Source: Promethearchaeota archaeon Loki_b31 (GTDB lineage Archaea; Asgardarchaeota; Lokiarchaeia; Sigyniarchaeales; SOKP01). Taken from it: a DNA stretch of 64,000 nt. Shown here in pieces: positions 37,653 through 46,196 of this stretch. The notes beneath the pieces are model-generated. The model saw only the letters and a list, made by a program, of their open reading frames with translations. It was not told the origin of the DNA and searched no databases. The stretch spans positions 62,001 to 126,000 of the forward strand of contig NJBI01000003.1 of the NCBI GenBank assembly GCA_005222975.1, in the 5' to 3' direction. Position 1 is the first letter of the stretch. Each line of letters starts with the position of its first letter. Made by a program: the position numbers and the translations under genes.

Positions 37653-38597
37653 TCAAAAAAAATCCATATCATGACTTAACATAGGGTTTTTTTCCGTACA
37701 TGGAACCCCAAATTGGCAAAATTCACAACCTACAAGGAAAATATCTTCTTTTAATTTCCAGTTAATACGGCGGGAATCAGGCTTCAGAATTGAACCAAGA
37801 CGCGGTACCATTTTTCTTGCAACCTTCATACGATATTTATTACATTTTACTTTATTATGTCCTTTTACTGTAATCGCATTTGCAGGGCACTTGTTAATGC
37901 ATTCTTTGCAAATTCCTTTTGCATAATATAAACAATTAGCGTAAGGTTCATCGCTCTTTCTTCGAGAAATTTTGATTGGGGCATTAGTAACCACGGAGGC
38001 TAATCGAATATTACATCCTACTTCAGTGATAAGTCCTTCGTGCAAACTAAAGGTTCCTAATCCCGTAGCAAAAGCGATATATCTTTCAGACCAAGTAGAA
38101 TAATATCCTCCTTTTAAAACAATTGTATAAGAATCACTAAACATCCCAGATATAGCATTATAGCTTTTTTCTTTAAAGAAATTAATTGTTTGCTTTATTA
38201 TATGCCTTTTGAATTCATTGCCATAATTTCTAGCAACGGAATAGATTTCAGCTGGCAATATTATTTTAGGTAATACAATTCGGTTATTACTTTCCTTGCG
38301 AATCTTATCAGCAAAAGGAAACACTACTGATACTACATAAAGGTCCGACGCTGACAATTGATCTTGACCACTTGCTATCCACATTTCTAGAGGTGTTAAA
38401 TGTTTCTGACCTATAATTTTTTTAAACTTATGAAAAATGGGATCATTGCCTTGAGCAACGCCTACTAATGGATGAGAAAATATTTTTTCACCCCCATATT
38501 TCTCTGGAAGACGGTTAAGCTTGCTAATTTTAAATTCTTCTTCTAAAAATCTTAATAATTCATCATTCATTAATTCTAAAGAATCAGATTGCTCCAT
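37653..38597 (-). CDS. QueG-like iron-sulfur protein (epoxyqueuosine reductase/dehalogenase-related)
   Basis: 314 residues. The C-terminal part holds a ferredoxin-like cysteine set (CKECINKCPANAI then VKC) and further cysteines in GCEFCQFGVPC, a pattern seen in the epoxyqueuosine reductase and reductive dehalogenase superfamily. The central GTFSLHEGLITEVGCNIRLASVVT segment matches the GxxxxxGLxTxxxG region of that group. It lacks the tandem eight-cysteine arrangement of true QueG, so it may be one of the uncharacterised anaerobic relatives. It probably uses a corrinoid or other cofactor; not shown. Confidence 0.65.
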   Translation of the reverse strand: MEQSDSLELMNDELLRFLEEEFKISKLNRLPEKYGGEKIFSHPLVGVAQGNDPIFHKFKKIIGQKHLTPLEMWIASGQDQLSASDLYVVSVVFPFADKIRKESNNRIVLPKIILPAEIYSVARNYGNEFKRHIIKQTINFFKEKSYNAISGMFSDSYTIVLKGGYYSTWSERYIAFATGLGTFSLHEGLITEVGCNIRLASVVTNAPIKISRRKSDEPYANCLYYAKGICKECINKCPANAITVKGHNKVKCNKYRMKVARKMVPRLGSILKPDSRRINWKLKEDIFLVGCEFCQFGVPCTEKNPMLSHDMDFF

Positions 38598-38747
38598 TTT
38601 TAAAATTTTATTAAATTTTCAATTTTCATTTATATTTTGAACCGTTTAATATATAGGAAATATTGATTTTTAAAATATTTCATAAAATAAAGATATTAAA
38701 ACTAAAAGAAGATATAATTTTTCGAGTTCGATTTTAAAAAATGGATT

Positions 38748-39620
38748 TTAAAATTCAGACATATACTTATAAAAATGCTTAAAAAATCCTTTAGTTTTGT
38801 GAGTAATGTAATTTCCTTTAATCTTTGGGTCGTCAATTACATTTTGAATATTGTAACCCTCTTTTATTACAAAAAAATTCATATATTTATTTGATATAGC
38901 CTTTTCTGGGCAAATGTAAACACAACGCATACAAAAAGTGCACTTATTTCCAAATATTATTTTCTCATTACTTATAGATATGTTTCCTGTGGGGCATTCT
39001 CTTATACATTTACCACATAAATTACATGAGTCTGTTGTTATTAGATATTTGCCAAAATAAGACGCACCATTACTCTCTGCTTTATTGAACAAATAAGTTC
39101 CAATTTTTAGGCATAAATTATTTTTTTGAAGATTTATCTTTCCCAATAGTATTTCTTTGGTTCTCCTTTTAACCTTCTTAACAGCTACTTCGTATAACTG
39201 TTTAATTAAAGAATCATCGTATTTAAACATTACATTAGCAGGCATAACAATCAGGCTTTCGTGAAATACTTTATATCCCTTTTTACTAAGATGTTTTCTA
39301 ACCAAGCTTGTAGACCCTCCATAACAGAGTGGATCTCCTGCTGTTTTGAAAGTAAATGTTTTTTTATCCTCTATATTTGGCAACCTGTCAAGAAAATCAA
39401 AAAATATTTTTGGAGCGCTAAACGCATGTACAGGGTGTCCAAAACCTAGAAGGTCGTAATCGCTTATAGAAAGCGCAAGTTTTTTATTTAAAACATCCTC
39501 AATAGGTATAAGCTTTGTACTGAACCCTTTCCTTTTGAACTCGTTTGCAAACAAATTCGCAACTAATTTAGTATTTCCCGTTCCAGAAAAATAGAAAATT
39601 CCTATATTTTGAATATTCAT
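38748..39620 (-). CDS. EFR1-type flavodoxin-ferredoxin fusion protein
   Basis: 290 residues. An N-terminal flavodoxin-like domain starts IGIFYFSGTGNTKLVA (FMN phosphate loop), and two C-terminal 4Fe-4S motifs follow: CNLCGKCIRECP and CTFCMRCVYICP. The protein would carry low-potential electrons, joining flavin and iron-sulfur centres in one chain. ATG 39620 is chosen because it leaves the flavodoxin strand intact; a TTG 30 bases upstream would add ten residues with no family support. It lies 150 bases upstream of the QueG-like gene and is probably co-transcribed, so it may be the electron donor for it. Confidence 0.8.
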   Translation of the reverse strand: MNIQNIGIFYFSGTGNTKLVANLFANEFKRKGFSTKLIPIEDVLNKKLALSISDYDLLGFGHPVHAFSAPKIFFDFLDRLPNIEDKKTFTFKTAGDPLCYGGSTSLVRKHLSKKGYKVFHESLIVMPANVMFKYDDSLIKQLYEVAVKKVKRRTKEILLGKINLQKNNLCLKIGTYLFNKAESNGASYFGKYLITTDSCNLCGKCIRECPTGNISISNEKIIFGNKCTFCMRCVYICPEKAISNKYMNFFVIKEGYNIQNVIDDPKIKGNYITHKTKGFFKHFYKYMSEF

Positions 39621-39836
39621 TTTTATTTCATTCCATAAATTAAATCTCAAGTTATTCAGTTAAAGTTAATGAACTATTCTTTAATATTCTTTAAACTTGC
39701 GATTCATTTATGAAATAATTTTAATTGTTAAAAATTGGACTCAATATTTTTTAATAATGTTATGTCATTTTACATTTTAAGAATCTCTTGCTAAAAGAGA
39801 ATAAATGATAAGAAGAAATAAAGAGAGTGAAAAAAA

Positions 39837-40403
39837 CTGTCAAGTGAAAAGTATAAACATCGTTATTATTCTAAAAAGAAATACGAAGCTGCCATTAGCA
39901 TTTTTGGGACTGGGCTTGTATTTCTATTAGTTGCGATTATGTCGTTAGTTTTTAGAGCGATTAATTTTGACCTCATTGGCTTATCAAGTTGGGGATTTTG
40001 GTTGTTCATTCCTGCCTTTTTTATTACCATTGGTGGGTTCCAACAGATCTACACTAACATTCAATTCCAAAAAGCAGTAAGAGTTGCAATATTGGACCGT
40101 GGCAATCAGGGTGCTCATAAATTAGAAGATATAGCGCTTGAAGTCGGGATTAAACCTAAGGATGTGCTTCGGGTCCTAATCGATTTGCGCCAAAAAGGAG
40201 TTATTAGTTATCGTTTTAATTCTGAAACTGGCGAGATTATCCTTGGAGAGAATGTCGTTTACGCTCCTGTTGATAATTACATAGCCCCACCTAAGAATCT
40301 TGCAGAACCCTTATCAACAGAGGGAAAGAGTTATTGCGTTTATTGTGGTCAGCAACTTCGAAACGGATCCTTATTCTGTGAGAACTGCGGGTCCAAAATT
40401 TAA
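39837..40403 (+). CDS. Membrane winged-helix zinc-ribbon protein, probable CTG start
   Basis: About 188 residues. From the proposed CTG: a basic segment (SSEKYKHRYYSKKKYEAA), two membrane helices, a winged helix (LEDIALEVGIKPKDVLRVLIDLRQKGVI) and a C-terminal zinc ribbon (CVYCGQQL followed by CENCGSKI). The frame is closed by TGA at 39828-39830. The first canonical start, ATG 39939, lies inside the first hydrophobic segment and would remove the basic leader and half of membrane helix 1. CTG 39837 lies six bases after GAGAGTGA. Function unknown; the layout suggests a membrane-anchored regulator. Confidence 0.65.
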   Translation: MSSEKYKHRYYSKKKYEAAISIFGTGLVFLLVAIMSLVFRAINFDLIGLSSWGFWLFIPAFFITIGGFQQIYTNIQFQKAVRVAILDRGNQGAHKLEDIALEVGIKPKDVLRVLIDLRQKGVISYRFNSETGEIILGENVVYAPVDNYIAPPKNLAEPLSTEGKSYCVYCGQQLRNGSLFCENCGSKI

Positions 40404-40476
40404 TTTAAGTAACCAATACTTCAAAAAGCAATTTTATTTTATTTTTCTTTTTGCTAAACTTATTTGATTTTAAATC

Positions 40477-40647
40477 TCAATGTATTGTTTTATTATTTCG
40501 ACAGCTTTTACAGACTAATTCTATGTAATTACATGATTCTCTCAAGAACAATTTGTGATGTTTTAGTTCGCACTTATAACACTCCTTCTTTCGATAAAAG
40601 AAATTAGGAATAAGATGTTCATAAGATATTATTTTTAGACTATTCAT
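40477..40647 (-). CDS. Small two-CxxC zinc-finger protein (56 residues)
   Basis: A short intact frame in an otherwise empty 400-base gap. It reads from ATG 40647 to TGA 40477-40479 and carries CYKC near residue 23, a third Cys near residue 39 and CKSC near residue 46, with basic and aromatic residues between (KKECYKCELKHH). Paired CxxC motifs 20 residues apart are typical of zinc ribbons. There is no clear ribosome binding site, so it may be leaderless. I do not recognise the family. It is oriented opposite to both neighbours. Confidence 0.5.
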   Translation of the reverse strand: MNSLKIISYEHLIPNFFYRKKECYKCELKHHKLFLRESCNYIELVCKSCRNNKTIH

Positions 40648-40807
40648 AGGGAGTTAAATATCAAAGTTCTTTTTAAGTCCAACCACGGTAGAGATTTTTC
40701 GTTTGTAAATTACTTAATTGCGTTGTAGTAAAAGATTTATTATTACCTTCTAATTACTAAGATAAGGATGATCAAAAAATTTTATTGAGAAAATAGAAGG
40801 CAATGTA

Positions 40808-41779
40808 ATGAATCGACAAAATCGCGGTGAAAATAGCAAGGTGCTAATAGAATTTCAAACCGTATCAAAAAGCTATAAGAATACTTTAGCTTTAGATAAA
40901 GTTTCTTTCGCTATAAACAAAGGAGATGTGTTTGGATATATTGGACCTAACGGAGCGGGAAAAACTACCACAATTAAGATTCTAGTAGGACTAATAAGAG
41001 ATTATACTGGAGATGTGTATATCGCCGGGAAAAATATATCTAAATCTCGCCAAGAGATATATAAAATACTAGGTTATCATCCACAAGAAGCGGGGTTCCA
41101 AAGATGGCGCACTATAAATCACGCTCTAAGAACTTTTGGGCGTTTATCGGGCTTAGAATCGACTCTTCTTGAATCAAAAATTCGGGAAGTACTGGAATTT
41201 GTTAATCTACAAGATGTAAGGTATAAAAAGATAATTCATTTATCGGGAGGGATGATTCAGAAATTAAGATTAGCTCAAGCGCTTCTAAATGACCCTCAGA
41301 TATTGGTGTTAGATGAGCCCTTATCCGGATTAGATCCGAGTAGTAGGTATCAAGTGAAAAACCTAATAAAAAATCTGAGCCAAAAGGGAATTACTATATT
41401 ATTTTCCTCTCACATTTTAACTGACATTCAAGATATCGCAAATAAGATCGGTATAGTGAATAAAGGCAGAATTATTAAAATTGGCTCCCCTGATGAACTG
41501 CAAAGTGAGTTCCACATAGGTAACATTGTCGAAATTGTATATATTAAAGGAGGAAACCCTTGTCCAAATTTAGAGGATATAGACGGAATCGAAAGAATCG
41601 AAAAAGGCGCTTCTAATAAACAAATTGCTCATTTAAAAGGAGATGCTGATATAGACGATACAATCCACGGGATACTTAAAAAAATAACAGAACACAAGTC
41701 TAAAATGCGCAATTTTAGAATTCTAACGCCAAGTTTAGAGGAAGTCTATTTAAAATATATTGAGGGTGATGTTAGATGA
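40808..41779 (+). CDS. ABC transporter ATP-binding protein (ABC-2 type)
   Basis: 323 residues. Walker A GPNGAGKTT, signature LSGGMIQK, Walker B LVLDEPLSGLD and a switch His in SSHIL are all in place. The C-terminal extension of about 90 residues (LEDIDGIERIEKG, FRILTPSLEEVYLK) is typical of ABC-2 ATPases of the CcmA/NatA type. The stop overlaps the permease ATG by four bases (ATGA), showing translational coupling. Substrate unknown. Confidence 0.9.
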   Translation: MNRQNRGENSKVLIEFQTVSKSYKNTLALDKVSFAINKGDVFGYIGPNGAGKTTTIKILVGLIRDYTGDVYIAGKNISKSRQEIYKILGYHPQEAGFQRWRTINHALRTFGRLSGLESTLLESKIREVLEFVNLQDVRYKKIIHLSGGMIQKLRLAQALLNDPQILVLDEPLSGLDPSSRYQVKNLIKNLSQKGITILFSSHILTDIQDIANKIGIVNKGRIIKIGSPDELQSEFHIGNIVEIVYIKGGNPCPNLEDIDGIERIEKGASNKQIAHLKGDADIDDTIHGILKKITEHKSKMRNFRILTPSLEEVYLKYIEGDVR

Positions 41780-42438
41780 GTTTAAAGATTTTATTCTTAG
41801 ATGAATTGAAAGGATTCTATAAATCAAAAGTTATGATTATTTTGTGGGTAGGAATGCCCTTGTTATCGCTGCTATTCCATTATATCGTCCCAGACACTGA
41901 AGGTATTCCAATCTCTTCTATAGTTGCAATTATATTTTCTAGCATTGGTGGAATGCTTGCTTCTGCTATGTTGAGTACGTCTATTGCGAGTGAAAAAATA
42001 CGGCATGTTTACGATTTATTTTTAATTCGACCAGTTAGACGTACAAATATACTTTTAGCGAAATTCTTTGCCGTGTATTTGTGTTTAATTATTGCTACAG
42101 GCATCTCTCTTGTAGTCGGACTTATTATTGATCAATTAACTATAGGAACTCTTCCTGAATATGTTATAGATCAAACAATAGAGTCACTATCGATAAGTTT
42201 GGCAGCTATGGCAATCTCTTGTTCTATTGGAATATTTTTTGGCGTAATGGTTTCATCTGTTCCGGTTGCAGCAATATTGTCAGTCTATTTAGGCAATCAA
42301 CTTTCAGCAATTTCCATTTTACCAACGCTCCTCATAGATTTTATTGATCCTATTATTTATTCTTTACTTTTAGGTTCTATCGTACCAGCAATCATCCTTA
42401 TAATAAGCATAACAATATTTGCGCGGAAACAGTTTTAA
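41776..42438 (+). CDS. ABC-2 type permease
   Basis: 220 residues with six hydrophobic segments, short for the family, and an RPVRRTNILLAKF element after helix 2 that is characteristic of ABC-2 permeases. It pairs with the preceding ATPase through an ATGA overlap. No substrate-specific feature or third component is seen. Confidence 0.8.
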   Translation: MSLKILFLDELKGFYKSKVMIILWVGMPLLSLLFHYIVPDTEGIPISSIVAIIFSSIGGMLASAMLSTSIASEKIRHVYDLFLIRPVRRTNILLAKFFAVYLCLIIATGISLVVGLIIDQLTIGTLPEYVIDQTIESLSISLAAMAISCSIGIFFGVMVSSVPVAAILSVYLGNQLSAISILPTLLIDFIDPIIYSLLLGSIVPAIILIISITIFARKQF

Positions 42439-42460
42439 TTGATCAATAAAATTGATTTTC

Positions 42461-44020
42461 TTATAACAAATATTCTTCTTTTTTAGCATAATTTACTTTA
42501 AAGAGATCAAGCCATTTATTGAATTTCTCTAATCGTTTTTGAAAAGATTTAAAATTCTTCTTGTTTTTAGGCGTCCAACCCGTTTCTGCAACAGCGATTA
42601 ACCTTGGAAATGCTTGCCATTCTAGGTTTTTCTTATTTTTTACAAATTCCGTCCATAAACATGCCTCAATTCCTAAAATTTTATCGTGATATTTTGCTTC
42701 TAATTCGTTTGGAATTGGTTCGTAATTATATGCCCTTTCTAAGGGGATTATTTTATAAGGGTAATTTAGATAAACCGCTGACATTTCAGACATCACTACT
42801 TTCCTTCCCAATCTTGCGTGCTCTAAAACTTGCTTTAAATTCATCGTCCAATAATGACATATCGCGTTTTCGTTAAGTTTGTCGTTTAGAATTTCGTTCC
42901 ATCCTATTACCTGTCTTCCTTTAGACCCTAAATAATCTGCAATTCTATTCGTAAAATATACTTGTAAATTTTCTACGCTTCCAAGGCTCTCGTCTTTAAT
43001 ACGAGCTTGGCAATCAAGACATTTTTTCCACCTCTTTTTAGGAGCTTCATCGCCACCAATATGAATTATGCTAGAAGGGAAAATCTCAATAATTTCGTTT
43101 AAAACATTTTGAGTAAATTCAAAAACCTTTTCTTTTCCTATACAAAGTACCTCTTTATGAATCCCAAACCGAGTACTAACTTTAAAGGGTCCGCCAGTAC
43201 AACTCAACTCGGGATAAGCCGCGAGAGCTGCCGTTGTGTGCCCGGGAAAATCTAATTCTGGAATAATTGTAATAAACCGCTCAGTAGCGTATTGAATCAG
43301 TTCACGAAGATCTTGTTGTGTGTAATAGCCTGATACAGGAATTCCATCTAGAGGAACTTTATTTTTTTTATTACTTCTAAAAGATCGTTGAGAAGCTATT
43401 GTTCCCTCCCGTTTTGAGCCGATTTCTGTAAGTAGCGGATATTTCTTTATTTCTACCCTCCACCCTTGATCATCAGTAAGGTGGAAGTGAAACTTGTTTA
43501 ATTTTAATAAAGCCATAAAGTCGAGTACTTTTTTTATCTCATCTTTTTCAAAGAAGTGACGGGCTACATCTAGCATAAATCCTCGACACTGAAATCGAGG
43601 ATAATCCTCTATTACCACACACGGAATAGATAATTTCAAACCTATGTTTTTGGTTCCAATTATTTTAAGTGGAATTAACTGCCGCATCGTCTGGATGCCG
43701 TAAAATATTCCATTAGGTGTAGGAGCCAGAATCTCAATACGTTTTTGTGAAACTATTAAAGTGTATCCTTCGTGGTTTAGCTGTTTTTCGTTTTTAACTG
43801 TTTTAAGAATAATAATATTATTAGTTTCCTTAGTTTGTGAACCTTCCTTTATAACAAGATTTAATCCGAGCGTTGATAATAAAATCTGCTTTAGTTGCTC
43901 GGCAATTGCTTTTAATTTTAAATCTGTCAAAATTAGAGTTTTTTCGTTAAGAGTAAACGCTCCCTCTTTTGACGAGATATTAACAGGTTCCGGGATTATA
44001 TTAAGCTCTTTTTGAGTCAT
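42461..44020 (-). CDS. Beta-N-acetylhexosaminidase (GH20)
   Basis: 519 residues. An N-terminal GH20b-like domain (about 1-125, ending FYGIQTMRQL) precedes the GH20 TIM barrel, which contains KFHFHLTDDQGWRVEI, ELDFPGHTTAAL and the catalytic Asp-Glu pair in HIGGDEAP. It removes terminal GlcNAc or GalNAc from glycans or chitin fragments. No signal peptide is seen, so it probably acts inside the cell on imported oligosaccharides or self-glycans. It is divergent from an Lrp-type regulator 160 bases away that may control it. Confidence 0.9.
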   Translation of the reverse strand: MTQKELNIIPEPVNISSKEGAFTLNEKTLILTDLKLKAIAEQLKQILLSTLGLNLVIKEGSQTKETNNIIILKTVKNEKQLNHEGYTLIVSQKRIEILAPTPNGIFYGIQTMRQLIPLKIIGTKNIGLKLSIPCVVIEDYPRFQCRGFMLDVARHFFEKDEIKKVLDFMALLKLNKFHFHLTDDQGWRVEIKKYPLLTEIGSKREGTIASQRSFRSNKKNKVPLDGIPVSGYYTQQDLRELIQYATERFITIIPELDFPGHTTAALAAYPELSCTGGPFKVSTRFGIHKEVLCIGKEKVFEFTQNVLNEIIEIFPSSIIHIGGDEAPKKRWKKCLDCQARIKDESLGSVENLQVYFTNRIADYLGSKGRQVIGWNEILNDKLNENAICHYWTMNLKQVLEHARLGRKVVMSEMSAVYLNYPYKIIPLERAYNYEPIPNELEAKYHDKILGIEACLWTEFVKNKKNLEWQAFPRLIAVAETGWTPKNKKNFKSFQKRLEKFNKWLDLFKVNYAKKEEYLL

Positions 44021-44182
44021 TTTACAAGGCTTCCTTCGAATTTTTTAAAATATGATATAGAATTAATAAAAAGATTAGGTTAAAGAATTTTAAATTCCAT
44101 TAAAATTTAAAGATTATTTTGATTACATCGATTAATTAGAAAATAATAAATCTTAAAATTCAATCGTACTTTTTTTTTTAAT

Positions 44183-44680
44183 ATGAAAGATAAGGATAAG
44201 GGACACACCTCGGGTGAATATATTGACCTCAATATTTTAGGAATTCTTAGCGAAAATAGTCGGGAAAATTATAATCAAATTGCCATCAAATTGGGAAATT
44301 CTCCAGTAACTATTAAAAAACATATCGAAGAATTAGAGCAAAAAGGTGTTATAAAAGGGTACGGTGTACAAATTGATTTTGAAAAATTAGGTTACGATAT
44401 TATCGCAACAATAGAAATCACGGTTTCAAAAGGTAAGATGATTGAAGTAGAAACAGATATCGCGGAAAATCCTAATGTTTTTGGGGTTTACGATATCACA
44501 GGAGATTACGATGCCCTCGTTTTTGCTCGTTTCAAAACTCGCACAGAGTTAAGTGAAATGATTAAAAAACTTCATGCTTCTCCTTATGTAGAACGAACAA
44601 ATACCCATCTAATTTTGAATGTAATTAAAGAAGGAAGTTCTTTCGTCAAATTGATAGATAAAGAGAAGAAAAAGAAGTAG
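44183..44680 (+). CDS. Lrp/AsnC-family transcriptional regulator
   Basis: 165 residues: an N-terminal helix-turn-helix (NYNQIAIKLGNSPVTIKKHIEEL, about residues 32-54), the linker strand GVIKGYGVQIDFEKLG, and a C-terminal RAM ligand-binding domain with GDYDALVFARF. These proteins sense amino acids and bind as octamers upstream of their targets. The divergent GH20 gene shares its upstream region and is the nearest candidate target besides autoregulation. The C-terminus ends in a run of lysines. Confidence 0.9.
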   Translation: MKDKDKGHTSGEYIDLNILGILSENSRENYNQIAIKLGNSPVTIKKHIEELEQKGVIKGYGVQIDFEKLGYDIIATIEITVSKGKMIEVETDIAENPNVFGVYDITGDYDALVFARFKTRTELSEMIKKLHASPYVERTNTHLILNVIKEGSSFVKLIDKEKKKK

Positions 44681-44785
44681 AAACACATAAAATATTCAAC
44701 ACATAACTTTTTATACGGGATCTTGATAACTTAACATAAGATAAGGATATCAAAAATCAACTTAAAAAAAAAAGAACTGATTTTA

Positions 44786-45220
44786 ATGAATTTTTGTCCT
44801 CAATGTGGAACAAAGATTGTAGCTTCGTGGAATGTGTGCCCTAATTGTGGACATAATTTAAAATTAGAGCGAGGATATCAACAACCTGCCCAACCGCAAC
44901 CTCCCGTACAAATTTACACACAACAAAAACCCGAATATCAACCACACCAATATCGATCCTATAATTCTCGTCCGAGAAGTAATAACACAAACGGAATAGT
45001 AGCACTCATCTGTGGGCTACTGGGATTATTTGGTGTTATTCCAATAGTTGGTTCAATCATTGGCATCGTTCTTGGCGCTGTTGGAAAAAAGAATGACGAT
45101 GATCCTAGAATGGCTAAAGCAGGTTTAGTTCTTGGTATTATTGGAATTGTAATATGGATAGCCTTTTATATATTTTTATTTTCTTTTATCTTTATGATGT
45201 TTAGATATCCACCTGATTGA
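44786..45220 (+). CDS. Zinc-ribbon membrane protein with DUF4190-like tail
   Basis: 144 residues. Residues 1-25 are a zinc ribbon (CPQCGTK then CPNCGHN), residues about 34-70 are a Pro/Gln-rich linker, and the rest is a pair of glycine-rich membrane helices (ALICGLLGLFG and AGLVLGIIGIVIW) separated by a KKNDDDPRMAK loop, the DUF4190 pattern. This domain set is common in archaea and Gram-positive bacteria with no known reaction. It stands alone on the plus strand. Confidence 0.7.
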   Translation: MNFCPQCGTKIVASWNVCPNCGHNLKLERGYQQPAQPQPPVQIYTQQKPEYQPHQYRSYNSRPRSNNTNGIVALICGLLGLFGVIPIVGSIIGIVLGAVGKKNDDDPRMAKAGLVLGIIGIVIWIAFYIFLFSFIFMMFRYPPD

Positions 45221-45269
45221 ACTTTCTTTACCTGTAAAGGTTGAAATTTATTCTAAACATAAAACCCTC

Positions 45270-45316
45270 AATTTTCCTTTTTTACTAAATTTGTCGGGAC
45301 TCTTTTTTTATTATTC
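45270..45316. repeat. Intergenic repeat A, copy 1
   Basis: An approximately 47-base element with the core ACTAAATTTGTCGGGACTC followed by a T-rich tract and TTATTATTCT. A second copy lies at 45867-45916. Repeat B follows it immediately. Confidence 0.6.
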
Positions 45317-45360
45317 TCATTATGGAAAAGGATCCCCACAAATAAAAAATAAAAAAAATA
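45317..45360. repeat. Intergenic repeat B, copy 1
   Basis: A 44-base element that differs from the copy at 47957-48000 at three positions only. It contains a tiny ATG frame ending after seven codons and an A-rich tail. Confidence 0.65.
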
Positions 45361-45387
45361 GTTGATTTTAAGATAATTATTTCTAAA

Positions 45388-45648
45388 TTAATCTCTAACA
45401 ACTAAGTAAATAATACAGCCAATACAACCAGTTAATAAAACGATTAGTAACCACATAGTTGCATTCATGTCTCTCTTTTTAGCATCTTTATATACCCAAA
45501 TTGCTATGAGTAAACTAATAACTAAGCCGACTATGGCTATAATAATAATAAAAAGAAACAAAAATCCTCCAAAGATTGCAGTTGGATCAAAGGTTGGATC
45601 AGTTGGATTAAAAAATTGGGTCAAACTTTGGATCAAAGTAAATAACAT
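45388..45648 (-). CDS. Small two-helix membrane protein (PLDc_N-like)
   Basis: 86 residues. Two membrane helices flank a basic loop: IIIIAIVGLVISLLIAIWVY, then KDAKKRDMNA, then the second helix ending CIGCIIYLVVRD. The W-x-Y-KDA-x-R and G-C-I-G-x-I-x-Y-L motifs resemble the small N-terminal membrane domain of phospholipase-D-like proteins, which also occurs alone. Function unknown. A GAGGGA ribosome binding site precedes the ATG on the minus strand. Confidence 0.6.
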   Translation of the reverse strand: MLFTLIQSLTQFFNPTDPTFDPTAIFGGFLFLFIIIIAIVGLVISLLIAIWVYKDAKKRDMNATMWLLIVLLTGCIGCIIYLVVRD

Positions 45649-45866
45649 TTATTTTTCCCTCATTTAATTTTGTTTATGTTTATACAAATTTTTTTAAATT
45701 TGTTATATTAACATATTCGCCCTTTTATTTATAAATATATATTTCTCGAAATAACCCATTCCTATAATTATATTTCAAATTATATCTTTTATCTGAATAT
45801 AATATCTCTAATTTATCTTTTATTACCAAAATCGCTTAATACGTACAAATTTTTATTTAAATCTCC

Positions 45867-45916
45867 AATTTTTACTTTTATTACTAAATTTGTCGGGACT
45901 CCATTTTTATTATTCT
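45867..45916. repeat. Intergenic repeat A, copy 2
   Basis: Matches copy 1 at 45270-45316 over its whole length with a few substitutions and small length differences. It ends about 20 bases before the ATG of the next small gene, so it may carry that gene's promoter or leader. Confidence 0.6.
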
Positions 45917-45936
45917 TGAATTTTATATCCATAACT

Positions 45937-46155
45937 ATGAGTTTAGAAATTATAGAAAAAAAAAATCCTGTACTAAAGGAAAATATTTATATCGTGCCAA
46001 ATGACGATTTTTTTGATCTTTCTCGCGCCATCATCCCCTTTTCAGACTTATTTCAAAAATGTCCTCGCTTAGATGTATACGCAGGGATGGAAAACATACT
46101 TTTTGCTGATAGAGATCCAGAGTATAAAAATATTTTATTATCCGAGTTCTTATAA
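45937..46155 (+). CDS. Hypothetical small acidic protein
   Basis: 72 residues from ATG 45937, acidic, with no membrane segment and no recognised motif. A frame extension to TTG 45916 would reach into repeat A and is less likely. It could be a fragment of a larger gene, but no continuation is visible on either side. It lies between repeat A and an ARPP-1-like gene on the other strand. Confidence 0.4.
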   Translation: MSLEIIEKKNPVLKENIYIVPNDDFFDLSRAIIPFSDLFQKCPRLDVYAGMENILFADRDPEYKNILLSEFL

Positions 46156-46196
46156 GTTATTTTACCCTCCACTTTTTTAACATAAAACAAAATTTT

